DNA of 64,000 nucleotides from contig CAVSZY010000004.1 of NCBI GenBank assembly GCA_963732585.1, positions 248,001 through 312,000 of the forward strand, in the 5' to 3' direction. A model generated the notes under the pieces. It made no database searches, had not been told where the DNA came from, and was given only the letters and a program-made list of their open reading frames with translations. This document shows, piece after piece, positions 8,602 through 16,442 of this stretch. Numbering within the stretch: the stretch's first letter is position 1; each line of letters starts with the position of its first letter. Source of the DNA: WLMZ01 sp963732585. Lineage in GTDB: Bacteria; Actinomycetota; Acidimicrobiia; Acidimicrobiales; Ilumatobacteraceae. A program made the position numbers and the translations under genes.

Positions 8602-10459
8602 CATCGGGCCAGACGACATCGGCAATCAATTGACCAAGCTGCATGAATCGATTCGAGTAGCGCCGCGTAGCAGCGTGTCGCTGAAGCACGCGGTACACGC
8701 CCGGATGAATCGACGCGCCGAGGCTCGGCGTTATCGTGGCATCGCCACGGTGGTCGCCGCTGTCGCTCTGGCCGTGGCCGGTGTAGCGGTGGTGGCGACA
8801 TCGCCAGACGGCAACCGCACGATCGTTGGCGTCGACACACCGACGACGCCGACGACGCCTGGGACAATCGCACCGGAGGTCACAGCGGCGATAGCGCCGC
8901 CTTCCGCCACGACCCCGATATGGTCGCAGTCGATCCCCGACCCGCCGCTCGAGGATCGCGCCACGCAGCTAGTGGTGACCGCCGGCGACAACATCTTTGT
9001 CTGGGGCGGATCGGTGCCCAACCATCTCGACGGCAGCGAACCGCCGTTCTCCGACGGTGCGATCTACGATCTCGCCACGGACCAGTGGCGCCCTGTTTCT
9101 CTCTCGCCGCTACCCGGCGGTTTCGCCTTCGGCCTGTGGACTGGATCGCAGATCATCGTCAGCAATGAGGGATTGTTAGCCAGCTACGAGCCGACGACCG
9201 ATACCTGGCAATCGATCGGAGCGATACCAACGGGCGCGGGCGGCGCACACTTCCTCGCGCTCGTCGGCAACGAGGTCGTGCTTCCCTTCGCCGGACAGGC
9301 CTGGAACCTGGACACCGCCACCTGGCGCTCGCTGGCTGCGGTGCCGACCCCCATCGCCAGCGTCCGAGCCGACATGGTTGGCGGCGATCTGATCCTCAGC
9401 GGCGGCCCGATGCGAACGGCTGGCGATCCGTTCGCCTATCGCTACGACGCCGACACCGATAGCTGGAGGGAGCTGCCATCACTCAGTCGTGGGATGTACG
9501 AGGGCGATGCGACCGGCGTCGTCGGCAACGAGTTGGTCGTGGTTTCTTGGTTGACGATGGCCGCCAGCGCCTTGAACCTCGACACGTTGCAGTGGCGCGA
9601 TCTGCCGCCGTTCCCGCAACTCAGCGTCAAGTGTCGCGGCGTTCTCGAGGCGGTCGACAACGCCACAGCGGTGGTCTCGATGTGTGGCCAACGTGCGGCC
9701 TTGCCCCTCGGGGCGGATCGTTGGATCGTCTTCGACCCGCCGACGAAATCGGCGACCTTTGAACTCCATCGTCTCGACACGGGGCTGCTTGTCGGTGGCT
9801 CGGTGTTGCGAACCGACATCGTTGGCTGGCTGCAAGCAGCGGATCTCGGGCCGATCGCTGTCGCTGGCACGACCATTCAACGGTCCGATCAGATCGAGGT
9901 CTCCGGCCTCAATGCGGGCGATATCGTGCGCGTCGATCTGCTGGACCTTGGCTGTGCGCTCGACGTTGTCTCCGGTGTCTTCGATCAGCAACGATCGGTG
10001 GCCGAGGCACGCGCCGATGCGAGCGCCGCGCCAGCGAACGTCAATTTCTTCAACCAATTCGGCTCCTACTCGCTCTCCTGCCCGACGGCCGCCGCCTACG
10101 TGCGGGCCCTCGATTCGATCGGCGTGCGGGGCGAACGGGCCGCACCCCGTGACGTGCTGGCCATGTTCCAGCTACCGCCGACGGCAACGCAAGAGGGGAT
10201 GTTCGAGGCTGCAGCCAGCTTGATCACCGCACGGGACAGGGCGCTCGGTCGCCCCGGCTCGCTTGGCTTGTCGTATCCCTACGCAACCGACGACCCGCCG
10301 GTATTCATCATCGACAGCTACTTCACCGAGTTCGCAGGAGAGGGTGAGACCTACACCCTGACCCTTGGGCAAACGCCCGAGGGATGGGTGATCGCACAGG
10401 CAACGGTGCAGGAGATCTGCTCGCGCAGCCCCCAACCTGCCGCGACCTCATGCGGCTGA
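8591..10459 (+). CDS. Membrane-anchored beta-propeller (kelch-like) protein, putative anti-sigma factor
   Basis: The 622-residue protein has a cytoplasmic N-terminus of about 50 residues, one membrane helix (GIATVVAAVALAVAGVAVV, about 50-68), a Thr/Pro-rich linker, and a large extracellular domain with repeated kelch-like strands (DLATDQWRPV, YEPTTDTWQSI, NLDTATWRSL, YDADTDSWREL, NLDTLQWRDL). Kelch propellers bind proteins or glycans outside the cell. The 11-base overlap with the sigma factor and short N-terminal tail suggest that it holds the sigma factor inactive and senses an extracellular signal. The N-terminus has no clear zinc-type anti-sigma motif, so the role is inferred from position. 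Confidence 0.7.
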   Translation: MPDDIGPDDIGNQLTKLHESIRVAPRSSVSLKHAVHARMNRRAEARRYRGIATVVAAVALAVAGVAVVATSPDGNRTIVGVDTPTTPTTPGTIAPEVTAAIAPPSATTPIWSQSIPDPPLEDRATQLVVTAGDNIFVWGGSVPNHLDGSEPPFSDGAIYDLATDQWRPVSLSPLPGGFAFGLWTGSQIIVSNEGLLASYEPTTDTWQSIGAIPTGAGGAHFLALVGNEVVLPFAGQAWNLDTATWRSLAAVPTPIASVRADMVGGDLILSGGPMRTAGDPFAYRYDADTDSWRELPSLSRGMYEGDATGVVGNELVVVSWLTMAASALNLDTLQWRDLPPFPQLSVKCRGVLEAVDNATAVVSMCGQRAALPLGADRWIVFDPPTKSATFELHRLDTGLLVGGSVLRTDIVGWLQAADLGPIAVAGTTIQRSDQIEVSGLNAGDIVRVDLLDLGCALDVVSGVFDQQRSVAEARADASAAPANVNFFNQFGSYSLSCPTAAAYVRALDSIGVRGERAAPRDVLAMFQLPPTATQEGMFEAAASLITARDRALGRPGSLGLSYPYATDDPPVFIIDSYFTEFAGEGETYTLTLGQTPEGWVIAQATVQEICSRSPQPAATSCG

Positions 10460-10546
10460 GGCGGCCCGTCGGTCGGCAGCGTCGAGCCATCGGCGAGGCC
10501 ACCTCGATGTGGCTAACGCGCTTCTCTACGGCGCCGACGTGCGACA

Positions 10547-11179
10547 ATGCAGATCGTGGCTAAACAACCGGCACACCGCCCATCTCGGCGCGACGACATT
10601 GTCGACGCAGCAATCCAGGTGTTTGCCGACAAGGGCTTCGCCGAGGCAGCGATCAGCGACATCGCCGAGATCGCCGACGTTGCTGTCACAGCGGTCTACT
10701 ACCACTTCAGCGGCAAGGACGATCTCTTTGCGGCCGCAATGCGCAAGTCACTGGACGCGATCTCTCAGGTCGTCCTTGCGGCCAGACCAACTGGCGCCGC
10801 CGCTGACGTCGACGGGTTGGAGCAAGCGATCGACGCAGTCTGGGATTGGGTAGACGACAACCCCTACGGAGCCTCGCTGGTACACATCCAGCTTCCCGGC
10901 GCCATCCGCCAGGTCGCCACCATCCGCCAAGAGTTTCTCGACTTTCATGAGCAGCGTTCGTTCGACTACTTGGCCAACTCGGCGACGGTCAACACACCGC
11001 TGTCGCGCGGTGCTGTTGGAACGCTGACGATGCGCAGCCTGATCGATGTGCTGATGGCGGTGCACGCCATGCGCATGGCCGATGGCCCACTGAGCGAGCT
11101 CTCGCCGGCAAGCGTGCGGACCGAGATTCACAAGCTAGCCCGGCGAATGCTCGACCAAGAACAACCCGCGTCGGCGTAA
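10547..11179 (+). CDS. TetR-family transcriptional regulator
   Basis: A 210-residue regulator with a TetR helix-turn-helix at residues about 15-60 (AAIQVFADKGFAEAAISDIA ... VTAVYYHFSGKDDLF) and a ligand-binding C-terminal domain. It precedes the SDR/ThuA/F420-oxidoreductase operon (11270-13694) on the same strand. An inverted 9-base repeat in between (11196-11204 and 11244-11252) could be its operator. A CoA ester or a catabolic intermediate is the usual type of inducer, but nothing in the sequence identifies it. Confidence 0.9.
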   Translation: MQIVAKQPAHRPSRRDDIVDAAIQVFADKGFAEAAISDIAEIADVAVTAVYYHFSGKDDLFAAAMRKSLDAISQVVLAARPTGAAADVDGLEQAIDAVWDWVDDNPYGASLVHIQLPGAIRQVATIRQEFLDFHEQRSFDYLANSATVNTPLSRGAVGTLTMRSLIDVLMAVHAMRMADGPLSELSPASVRTEIHKLARRMLDQEQPASA

Positions 11180-11195
11180 ACGCTGTAGTTGCCCG

Positions 11196-11252
11196 ACGAC
11201 CCCGTCAAGGCTTACTATAGATTGCATTCAGTATCCCGAGTGTCGGGGTCGT
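11196..11252 (+). promoter_or_regulatory. Inverted repeat flanking a promoter-like stretch
   Basis: ACGACCCCG (11196-11204) and its exact complement CGGGGTCGT (11244-11252) flank an AT-richer stretch with TTACTATAG (11212-11220), which could include a -10 box. It lies between the TetR gene and the SDR start at 11270. Either a regulator-bound pair of half-sites or a leader hairpin is possible. Confidence 0.35.
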
Positions 11253-11269
11253 TGAGAAGGGGTTGCTTC

Positions 11270-12031
11270 ATGGATCTTGGCTTGTCAGGTAAGCGCGTAC
11301 TGATTACCGGCGCCAGCCGCGGTATTGGCAAGGCCATCGCCGAGACCTACGTGGCCGAGGGCGCATCGGTTGCCCTCTGCGCCCGCGGTCAAGAAGGTCT
11401 CGACGCCATCGCGGCCGAACTGCGCGCCGCAGGCGCGACCGTCTACAGCGAGGCCTTCGATGTTTCTGACATCGACACCCTCGTCGGCTTCGTCGGCCGT
11501 TCGGCCGAGGCGCTCGGAGGTCTCGACGTCGTCGTCTCCAACGTCAGCGCCGGCAACAACAAGGGCCCAGAGCAGTGGCAGCGCAGCCTCGATGGCGATC
11601 TCGTCCCCTTCGCTCGCATGGCCGAAGCGGCTGTCCCTCACCTGGCAGCAACCAAGGGTTCGATCGTCGCCATCGGCACGACGAATGCTTGGGAAACCAC
11701 TCGGCCGGCCGGCCCGAACGCCTACTCGGCGATCAAGGCCGCCGTGTTACAGCATGCCGCCGCCCTGGCCCACTCGCTCGCCCCACAGGGCATCCGCGTC
11801 AACACCGTGTCGCCGGGCCCCATCGAGTTCCCCGGTGGCGACTGGGACAAGATCCGCAGCGGACGCCCCGAGGTCTACGAAGAGGTGCGCGACATGATCG
11901 CCCTGCGGCGATTCGGCACCGCCGAAGAAGTCGCCGCTGCCGTGGCCTTCCTCTCCAGCAGCCGCGCTGGGTTCTCCACCGGATGCAACCTGGTGGTCGA
12001 CGGCGGGTTCGTCACACGGGTGCAGTTCTAG
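11270..12031 (+). CDS. Short-chain dehydrogenase/reductase
   Basis: The 253-residue SDR has TGASRGIGKA (residues 14-23), VSNVSAG in place of the usual NNAG, and the catalytic YSAIK. The Ser position reads IGTTNAW, so Thr replaces it as in the SDR at 7152. The ATG at 11270 follows a GAGAAGGGG ribosome binding site. The TAG stop overlaps the GTG start of the ThuA-like gene by one base. Likely NAD(P)-dependent oxidoreduction of a hydroxyl group; substrate unknown. Confidence 0.9.
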   Translation: MDLGLSGKRVLITGASRGIGKAIAETYVAEGASVALCARGQEGLDAIAAELRAAGATVYSEAFDVSDIDTLVGFVGRSAEALGGLDVVVSNVSAGNNKGPEQWQRSLDGDLVPFARMAEAAVPHLAATKGSIVAIGTTNAWETTRPAGPNAYSAIKAAVLQHAAALAHSLAPQGIRVNTVSPGPIEFPGGDWDKIRSGRPEVYEEVRDMIALRRFGTAEEVAAAVAFLSSSRAGFSTGCNLVVDGGFVTRVQF

Positions 12032-12795
12032 TGTCCGGGCCGGCCGGGCGAATCGACGTTGTCGTCGTCTGCGGCGGCCAATGGCACGATTTCGACTATG
12101 CCCGGCTGCAGATTCTGCAACGCCTGGCCGGGTTCGGGCAGGTCAAGACAAGGGTCTACGAGAACTACGACTGCCTTGCGGCGCTCGCCGCGGCCGACGT
12201 ACTCGTCACCTACACCTGCAACAACAGGCCGAGCGCCGCACAACAACAGGCGCTCGTCGACTTTGTCCGGCGGGGCGGCCGATGGGTCGCCCTGCACGGC
12301 ACCAACTCGGCGATCGAGGCCCCGGCGCCGGGTGCGGAACGGATCTTCACCACGCCGCGCCAGCTTGGCGAGGTGGCAATGGTGCTCGGTAGCCAGTTTC
12401 TCGGGCATCCACCGATCGCCCCGTACACGGTGTTCGTCACCCAGTCCGATCATCCGCTGGTCGCTGGCATCGAACCGTTCACGGTGACCGACGAGTTGTA
12501 CGTCAGCGAGTTGCACGAACCGTTGAACGTCATCCTGCATACCCATTTCGACGGGGCCTGCAGAGGTTTCGCCGAGGGGGTCGTCGACGACGGCGAGTTG
12601 CGGCCGGTGCTGTATACCAAGCCGCACGGAGACGGCGAGGTGTGCTACTTCACCCTCGGTCATTGCCGCGGCCGGTTCGACCTGCAGGATTCCGGTGTCG
12701 ATGACCTCGGCCGCATCGATCTCGGCAGCTGGGTGGTGCCGGAGTTCACCACGATCCTCGACCGTTGTCTGACGTGGGGAATCGAGCGTCGGTGA
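12031..12795 (+). CDS. ThuA-like domain protein
   Basis: A 254-residue protein with a class-I glutamine-amidotransferase-like ThuA fold: DVVVVCGGQWHDFDYAR at the N-terminus, VTYTCNNRPSAAQQQALVDF, then RGGRWVALHGTNSAI and a C-terminal VCYFTLGHCRGRF. ThuA proteins are linked to trehalose and other sugar utilisation but their chemistry is poorly known. The chosen GTG at 12031 shares a base with the preceding stop, and the gene's stop overlaps the next start (GTGA). A second ThuA-like protein is encoded at 59478-60260. Confidence 0.8.
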   Translation: MSGPAGRIDVVVVCGGQWHDFDYARLQILQRLAGFGQVKTRVYENYDCLAALAAADVLVTYTCNNRPSAAQQQALVDFVRRGGRWVALHGTNSAIEAPAPGAERIFTTPRQLGEVAMVLGSQFLGHPPIAPYTVFVTQSDHPLVAGIEPFTVTDELYVSELHEPLNVILHTHFDGACRGFAEGVVDDGELRPVLYTKPHGDGEVCYFTLGHCRGRFDLQDSGVDDLGRIDLGSWVVPEFTTILDRCLTWGIERR

Positions 12796-13694
12796 TCCCT
12801 GTCGGTCTGACGCTGCCGCAACTCGGCCCGCACGTCACCCGCGAGGCTGTGCGCGGCTTTTGCCAGCGGGCGGAAGCGTTGGGATTTGCCAGTTTGTGGG
12901 TTCAGGAGCATTTGTTCTTCGCCACCAACCCATCTGCCCCCTACGCCGCCCGTCCCGGCATGGAGGTTCCCGAGGCGTACAAAATCACCTTCGCCGCCAC
13001 CGAGCTGCTGATGGCCGCGGCGGCGTGGACCGAACGGGTTGGGCTCGGAACCGGCATTCTGGTCGGCGGCTACCACCGCCCGGTTGAGCTTGCGCAGCGC
13101 CTGGCGACCCTGGACATCTTGTCCAACGGCCGGTTGATCGCCGGGTTGAGCGTCGGTTGGTCGAAAGATGAGCACGAGCAGATGGATGTCGAATTCACCA
13201 CTCGCGGACGGCGCATGGACGAATTGGTCGCAGCGCTGCTGGCCTGCTGGGGTCCGGACCCGGTGCGTTTCGAGGGCGAGTTCTTCCACATTCCGGAGTC
13301 GCTCGTTAGCCCCAAACCGCTGCAGCAGCCACACCCACCGCTGATGTCAGGGATGCGCAGCGACGCCGGCCTGCGGCGCACGGCGATGTTGTTCGACATC
13401 TGGAACCCGGCGTCTGGCACGCTCGAACAGATCGGCCAACAGCGCGAGGCGATCGCGGCGATGCGGCCCGACGGGATGGCCCCGATCAGGGTGATTCAGC
13501 GAGTGTTCACCGAACCGCCGTTTACCGCTGCTGGGTTGTCCCCAATGAGCATCGATGACCTGAAGCGGGCTATCGAAGCGGCCGAGCAAGCCGGTGTCGC
13601 CCAGGTGATCATCGACACAAGCTTCACCACCGCCGTGAACTCGGCCCAAGACTGGATCGATCTGCCAGGCACGCTGGCGCCGATCCTGCGCTGA
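12792..13694 (+). CDS. F420-type luciferase-like oxidoreductase
   Basis: A 300-residue luciferase-like TIM-barrel protein: LGFASLWVQEHLFF, TERVGLGTGILVGGYHRPVE, LDILSNGRLIAGLSVGWSK and FHIPESLVSPKPLQQPHPP are hallmark segments of the F420-dependent LLM group. It starts at GTG 12792, overlapping the ThuA-like stop by four bases, so it is the third gene of the operon starting at 11270. It probably catalyses hydride transfer with F420H2 or FMNH2. Substrate unknown. Confidence 0.88.
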   Translation: MIPVGLTLPQLGPHVTREAVRGFCQRAEALGFASLWVQEHLFFATNPSAPYAARPGMEVPEAYKITFAATELLMAAAAWTERVGLGTGILVGGYHRPVELAQRLATLDILSNGRLIAGLSVGWSKDEHEQMDVEFTTRGRRMDELVAALLACWGPDPVRFEGEFFHIPESLVSPKPLQQPHPPLMSGMRSDAGLRRTAMLFDIWNPASGTLEQIGQQREAIAAMRPDGMAPIRVIQRVFTEPPFTAAGLSPMSIDDLKRAIEAAEQAGVAQVIIDTSFTTAVNSAQDWIDLPGTLAPILR

Positions 13695-13742
13695 CTGGCG
13701 GGTCGTCAACACCGGGCAAGCTCGGCTAGCTCATCCTTGTTA

Positions 13743-13782
13743 TGATTTACCGGTCATATGACTGATTTACTGCTCATATGAC
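13743..13782 (+). repeat. Two 20-bp tandem repeats with internal palindrome (operator candidate)
   Basis: Two head-to-tail 20-base units (13743-13762 and 13763-13782) match at 18 positions, consensus TGATTTACnGnTCATATGAC. The first contains the perfect palindrome GTCATATGAC and the second the core TCATATGA. They end 15 bases before the start of the antitoxin gene in an AT-rich island. This suits cooperative autoregulation by the helix-turn-helix domain of the MNT antitoxin. Confidence 0.65.
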
Positions 13783-13797
13783 TCATAAGCTGTCACC

Positions 13798-14418
13798 ATG
13801 CTGTTGAGCCAACCAATCGCCGACGTCGTACCTGGCGCGCGAGGTCGATTGCTCTCCGCACTGGCCCGTCTGTCGCAACCCGTCACGATTCGGCGCGCAG
13901 CGACGTTGGCTGGTATCTCGCAGGCGAGGGCGGCCGACCTTATTCGCGATCTAACGCAAAGCGGAATCGTTTCTGCTCGACAAGCTGGGCGGTCGACAAT
14001 GGTCGAGTTGAACCGTGATCATCTCGCGGTCGGACCCGTGCTCGAACTGGCGTCGTTGCGGCAACTTCTCTTCGACCGCATTCGCACCAGCATGGCCACG
14101 TGGGACGGGCTTCTGGCCGCATGGGTCTTCGGCTCTACAGCGCGGGGTGAAGCCGATCGCCAATCTGACGTTGATGTCGTCATCGTCGTCCGCGACCTTG
14201 GCGCTGTCGATCTTCATCGGCAAATCGGGCTCTTAGCCGAGAAGGTACGCCTTTGGACCGGAAATGAATTACAAGTCGTCGAGTACGACGAGCATGGGTG
14301 GACCGAACTCCACGCCCACGATCACCCTTTGCTCGACGAGATTCGACGCGACGGCGTGTCCATCGCGACTCACCCCACGGTGTCCCTGGCGCGTCGTTCG
14401 AACCGACCGGCGCAATGA
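13798..14418 (+). CDS. MNT-type nucleotidyltransferase antitoxin with helix-turn-helix
   Basis: A 206-residue protein. Residues about 27-65 form a winged helix-turn-helix (TIRRAATLAGISQARAADLI). The minimal nucleotidyltransferase domain has FGSTARGEADRQSDVDVVIV with the GS motif at 112-113 and acidic residues D124 and D126. In MNT-HEPN systems this enzyme neutralises the HEPN RNase, in known cases by adenylylating it. Its stop overlaps the HEPN start (ATGA). The fused DNA-binding domain and the adjacent repeats suggest that it represses its own operon. Probably a mobile defence or stability module. Confidence 0.85.
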   Translation: MLLSQPIADVVPGARGRLLSALARLSQPVTIRRAATLAGISQARAADLIRDLTQSGIVSARQAGRSTMVELNRDHLAVGPVLELASLRQLLFDRIRTSMATWDGLLAAWVFGSTARGEADRQSDVDVVIVVRDLGAVDLHRQIGLLAEKVRLWTGNELQVVEYDEHGWTELHAHDHPLLDEIRRDGVSIATHPTVSLARRSNRPAQ

Positions 14419-14798
14419 GTCGGGCCACCGGCAAACTTCGCCCATGCGACGCAGCGGCGGCACGGCGGCGACTGATCGATGCGCAACAGTTTCTCGAAGC
14501 GGCAGAACTTCTCGATGCACCCGACGTGGTAGCGACCAATGCCATCCATGCGGCTATAGCTGCAGCGGATGCGATTTGTTGCGTAGCGCTCGGCGAGCGA
14601 TCAAGCGACGGCAGCCACAGCTCGGCCGTTGATCTCCTTCGCCGAGTCGAGCCCGGCCTTGCGTCGGCGCTTCGACGATCTCTTGATCGAAAGACGCAGG
14701 CCGGCTACGACGATTCGGATCTCGCGGTGACTGATGCTGCGAGCTGTGTGCGTTGGGCCCGCCTCCTGGTCGAAGACGCGCAACGGCGCCTGAGTTGA
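14415..14798 (+). CDS. HEPN-domain toxin (putative RNase)
   Basis: A 127-residue, mostly helical protein. The HEPN catalytic signature Rx4-6H appears as R62-SSDGS-H68, and polar/acidic residues precede it in the AIAAADAICC helix. HEPN toxins act as metal-independent RNases, often on tRNA. The four-base overlap with the MNT antitoxin supports translational coupling of a two-gene toxin-antitoxin unit. An alternative is a non-toxic HEPN partner of the nucleotidyltransferase. Confidence 0.8.
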   Translation: MSRATGKLRPCDAAAARRRLIDAQQFLEAAELLDAPDVVATNAIHAAIAAADAICCVALGERSSDGSHSSAVDLLRRVEPGLASALRRSLDRKTQAGYDDSDLAVTDAASCVRWARLLVEDAQRRLS

Positions 14799-14863
14799 TC
14801 CGTGGCGAACCGGATGATGTGACCCGACGACCAGCCCGCAGCATCAGTACTCCCACAGGGGAA

Positions 14864-15289
14864 TCACTCGACGAGTTCGAATCGAACCCCGATCACCTCG
14901 TAGGTCCATTGGGCTCGGGCATCGCGAGTGAGCAACGTCAAGTTGGCTCGTCGCGCCGCCTCGCCGACGAGGCCGTCGTACACTGCACCGCCGGTGATAC
15001 CCAGGGTCGACAGCCTGGTCAAGAAGGCCTGCTGCTCGTCCGGCGTGAGCCAGCATCGGGATGGAAACGCGAGATCGATCGCGGCGACCGCCGCTGACGG
15101 GTCGACGCGTAACGGTCCGTGCATGCGAGTCAGCACCGAAAATGTCTCGAATGTCGAGTGACCAGCGAGCGCCGGTCGCCTCCGCATCGCCACGGCCATG
15201 CACGGCGAGTGCGCTGCATGAGCGGCGTCCAAAGCAGGAACGGCGACACTAGTATCTATCGCCCATCCTCGTTCAGCGCTGGTCGGCAT
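14864..15289 (-). CDS. vapC: PIN-domain toxin, VapC type
   Basis: A 141-residue PIN-domain ribonuclease. The four acidic residues expected of the metal site are D12 (AIDTSV), E48 (HSTFETF), D105 (VYDGLVGEAA) and D123 (TRDARA). I start it at the ATG at 15289, which overlaps the end of the antitoxin gene by 17 bases, typical of vapBC. VapC toxins cleave specific tRNA or rRNA sites. It converges with the HEPN toxin gene; the 65 bases between them hold nothing I recognise. Confidence 0.88.
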   Translation of the reverse strand: MPTSAERGWAIDTSVAVPALDAAHAAHSPCMAVAMRRRPALAGHSTFETFSVLTRMHGPLRVDPSAAVAAIDLAFPSRCWLTPDEQQAFLTRLSTLGITGGAVYDGLVGEAARRANLTLLTRDARAQWTYEVIGVRFELVE

Positions 15290-15518
15290 CGCGTAGTCGC
15301 TGCACGTCGATATCGGTGATGACATGGCCGTCAACGGCCTTGAACACGGGCCACCCACCGACTATTTCGAACTGACGGCGTGCGCCCGCTTGAGGGGTGA
15401 GGCGGATCGACTGACCTTCGACTTCGATATCGATTGCCGTGTCAGGTGCCAGTCCGAGTCTGTCCCGAACGTCCTTAGGAATGACGACTCGGCCTGCTTT
15501 GTCGATGGTTACCAACAT
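15273..15518 (-). CDS. vapB: AbrB/MazE-type antitoxin, VapB
   Basis: An 81-residue protein with a SpoVT-AbrB swapped-hairpin DNA-binding domain (MLVTIDKAGRVVIPKDVRDR) and a C-terminal tail that would wrap the toxin (VGGWPVFKAVDGHVITDIDV). The start at 15518 is set by alignment of the AbrB domain. It should bind the VapC active site and repress the operon. Confidence 0.88.
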   Translation of the reverse strand: MLVTIDKAGRVVIPKDVRDRLGLAPDTAIDIEVEGQSIRLTPQAGARRQFEIVGGWPVFKAVDGHVITDIDVQRLRDADQR

Positions 15519-15639
15519 GGATGCCAATATGCCATTCTCGCCGATGAAAGACAACGCGCTACGACCTCTCAGCCCGGCGCGGGGCCTTCGCGGCCGCGGT
15601 CGCACTGGCGCTCTCCTCGTGTCAACAGCTCATCGACGG
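15519..15639. other. Gap between vapBC promoter side and arsR end
   Basis: These 121 bases hold the vapB upstream region. A short frame on the plus strand (15545-15643) reads like a signal-peptide segment (AFAAAVALALSSCQQL) but has no start codon. I see no convincing gene. Confidence 0.4.
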
Positions 15640-16002
15640 CTAGCGCGCATTCTGTTCAACGAGGCACATGCCGAGCTCGAGCAGTCCGCCCACGCATGGA
15701 TCGATGATGCGATAGAAGACCTGATTCCCTTGGCGACGCGCTGCGAGTACCCGTTGGTCGGCGAGACGCTGCAGTTGATTGGAAACCGCCTGAACCGACA
15801 TGCCGACTTCCTCGGCAAGAACACCGACCGGCATCTCACCGGCTCGCGCCAGGGCGTGCAGTAGGCGCAGTCGGTGCGGATTGGCGAGCACCTTGTACAA
15901 CGCGGTCAGCGCCTCGGCGCCGGGTTCGTCGAGCAATGGCCGCCGTGCGAGCGGATCGACTAATTCGACATTCCTCGATCTTTTGGTTGACATCGGCATC
16001 AT
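15640..16002 (-). CDS. arsR: ArsR-family metal(loid)-responsive repressor
   Basis: A 120-residue ArsR/SmtB winged helix-turn-helix protein: ALYKVLANPHRLRLLHALA, then VGVLAEEVGMSVQAVSNQLQ (recognition helix) and LAARRQGNQVFYRI (wing). Cysteines sit in the C-terminal helix (DPCVGGLLELGMCLVEQ), a CmtR-like arrangement that could bind arsenite, cadmium or lead. The start at 16002 has AGGAA upstream. It is divergent from arsI/cadI, and a palindrome (16017-16032) sits in the 50-base shared promoter. Confidence 0.88.
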   Translation of the reverse strand: MMPMSTKRSRNVELVDPLARRPLLDEPGAEALTALYKVLANPHRLRLLHALARAGEMPVGVLAEEVGMSVQAVSNQLQRLADQRVLAARRQGNQVFYRIIDPCVGGLLELGMCLVEQNAR

Positions 16003-16016
16003 GGTTCCTACACTAT

Positions 16017-16032
16017 TACATGAGTCCATGTA
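16017..16032 (+). promoter_or_regulatory. ArsR operator candidate
   Basis: The palindrome TACATG-AGTC-CATGTA lies between the divergent arsR and arsI/cadI starts. Size and position match ArsR/SmtB operators. Binding would block both promoters until metalloid is present. Confidence 0.65.
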
Positions 16033-16052
16033 TAACAAGAAAGAACACACTC

Positions 16053-16442
16053 ATGACCCTGTTCCAACTCTCCCTCAATGTACGCGACGTCGAAGCCGCC
16101 GCTGAGTTCTACACCAAGCTGTTCGGCGTCGGTCCTGCAAAGCAACGGCCCGGCTACGCCAACTTCGTCGTCGCAGATCCGCCGCTGAAGTTCATCGTCA
16201 TCGAAAACGAGGGGGCCCCCGGCACCATCAATCACCTCGGTTTCGAAGTCGCCGACACCGAGGCCGTGGTCGCAGCGACCCAGCGCTTGGCCGAGCTTGG
16301 ATTGCCGTTCAAGGTCGATGAGACGCATACATGCTGCTATGCCACCCAGGACAAGGTGTGGACAAGCGACCCAGATGATGTGCCGTGGGAGACCTACACG
16401 GTCATCGAGGCGACCGACGAGTTTGGCGCGAGGGCGCACTGA
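16053..16442 (+). CDS. arsI: ArsI/CadI-type vicinal oxygen chelate protein
   Basis: A 129-residue VOC-fold protein. The segment THTCCYATQDKVW (C94-C95) followed by DPDDVPWETY is the hallmark of ArsI C-As lyases and the cadmium-induced protein CadI; the Cys pair binds trivalent organoarsenicals. His61 and Glu65 in INHLGFEV fit the metal site. ArsI cleaves methyl or aryl groups from arsenic(III) using Fe(II) and oxygen. It heads the operon after the ArsR operator. Its stop shares a base with the next start. Confidence 0.88.
   Translation: MTLFQLSLNVRDVEAAAEFYTKLFGVGPAKQRPGYANFVVADPPLKFIVIENEGAPGTINHLGFEVADTEAVVAATQRLAELGLPFKVDETHTCCYATQDKVWTSDPDDVPWETYTVIEATDEFGARAH

Noticed and set aside
15545..15643. 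Signal-peptide-like stretch AFAAAVALALSSCQQL
   Set aside because: No start codon in frame after an upstream stop; too short to support.
15439..15864. Plus-strand frame across vapB and arsR
   Set aside because: Overlaps two well-supported genes on the other strand and has no domain.
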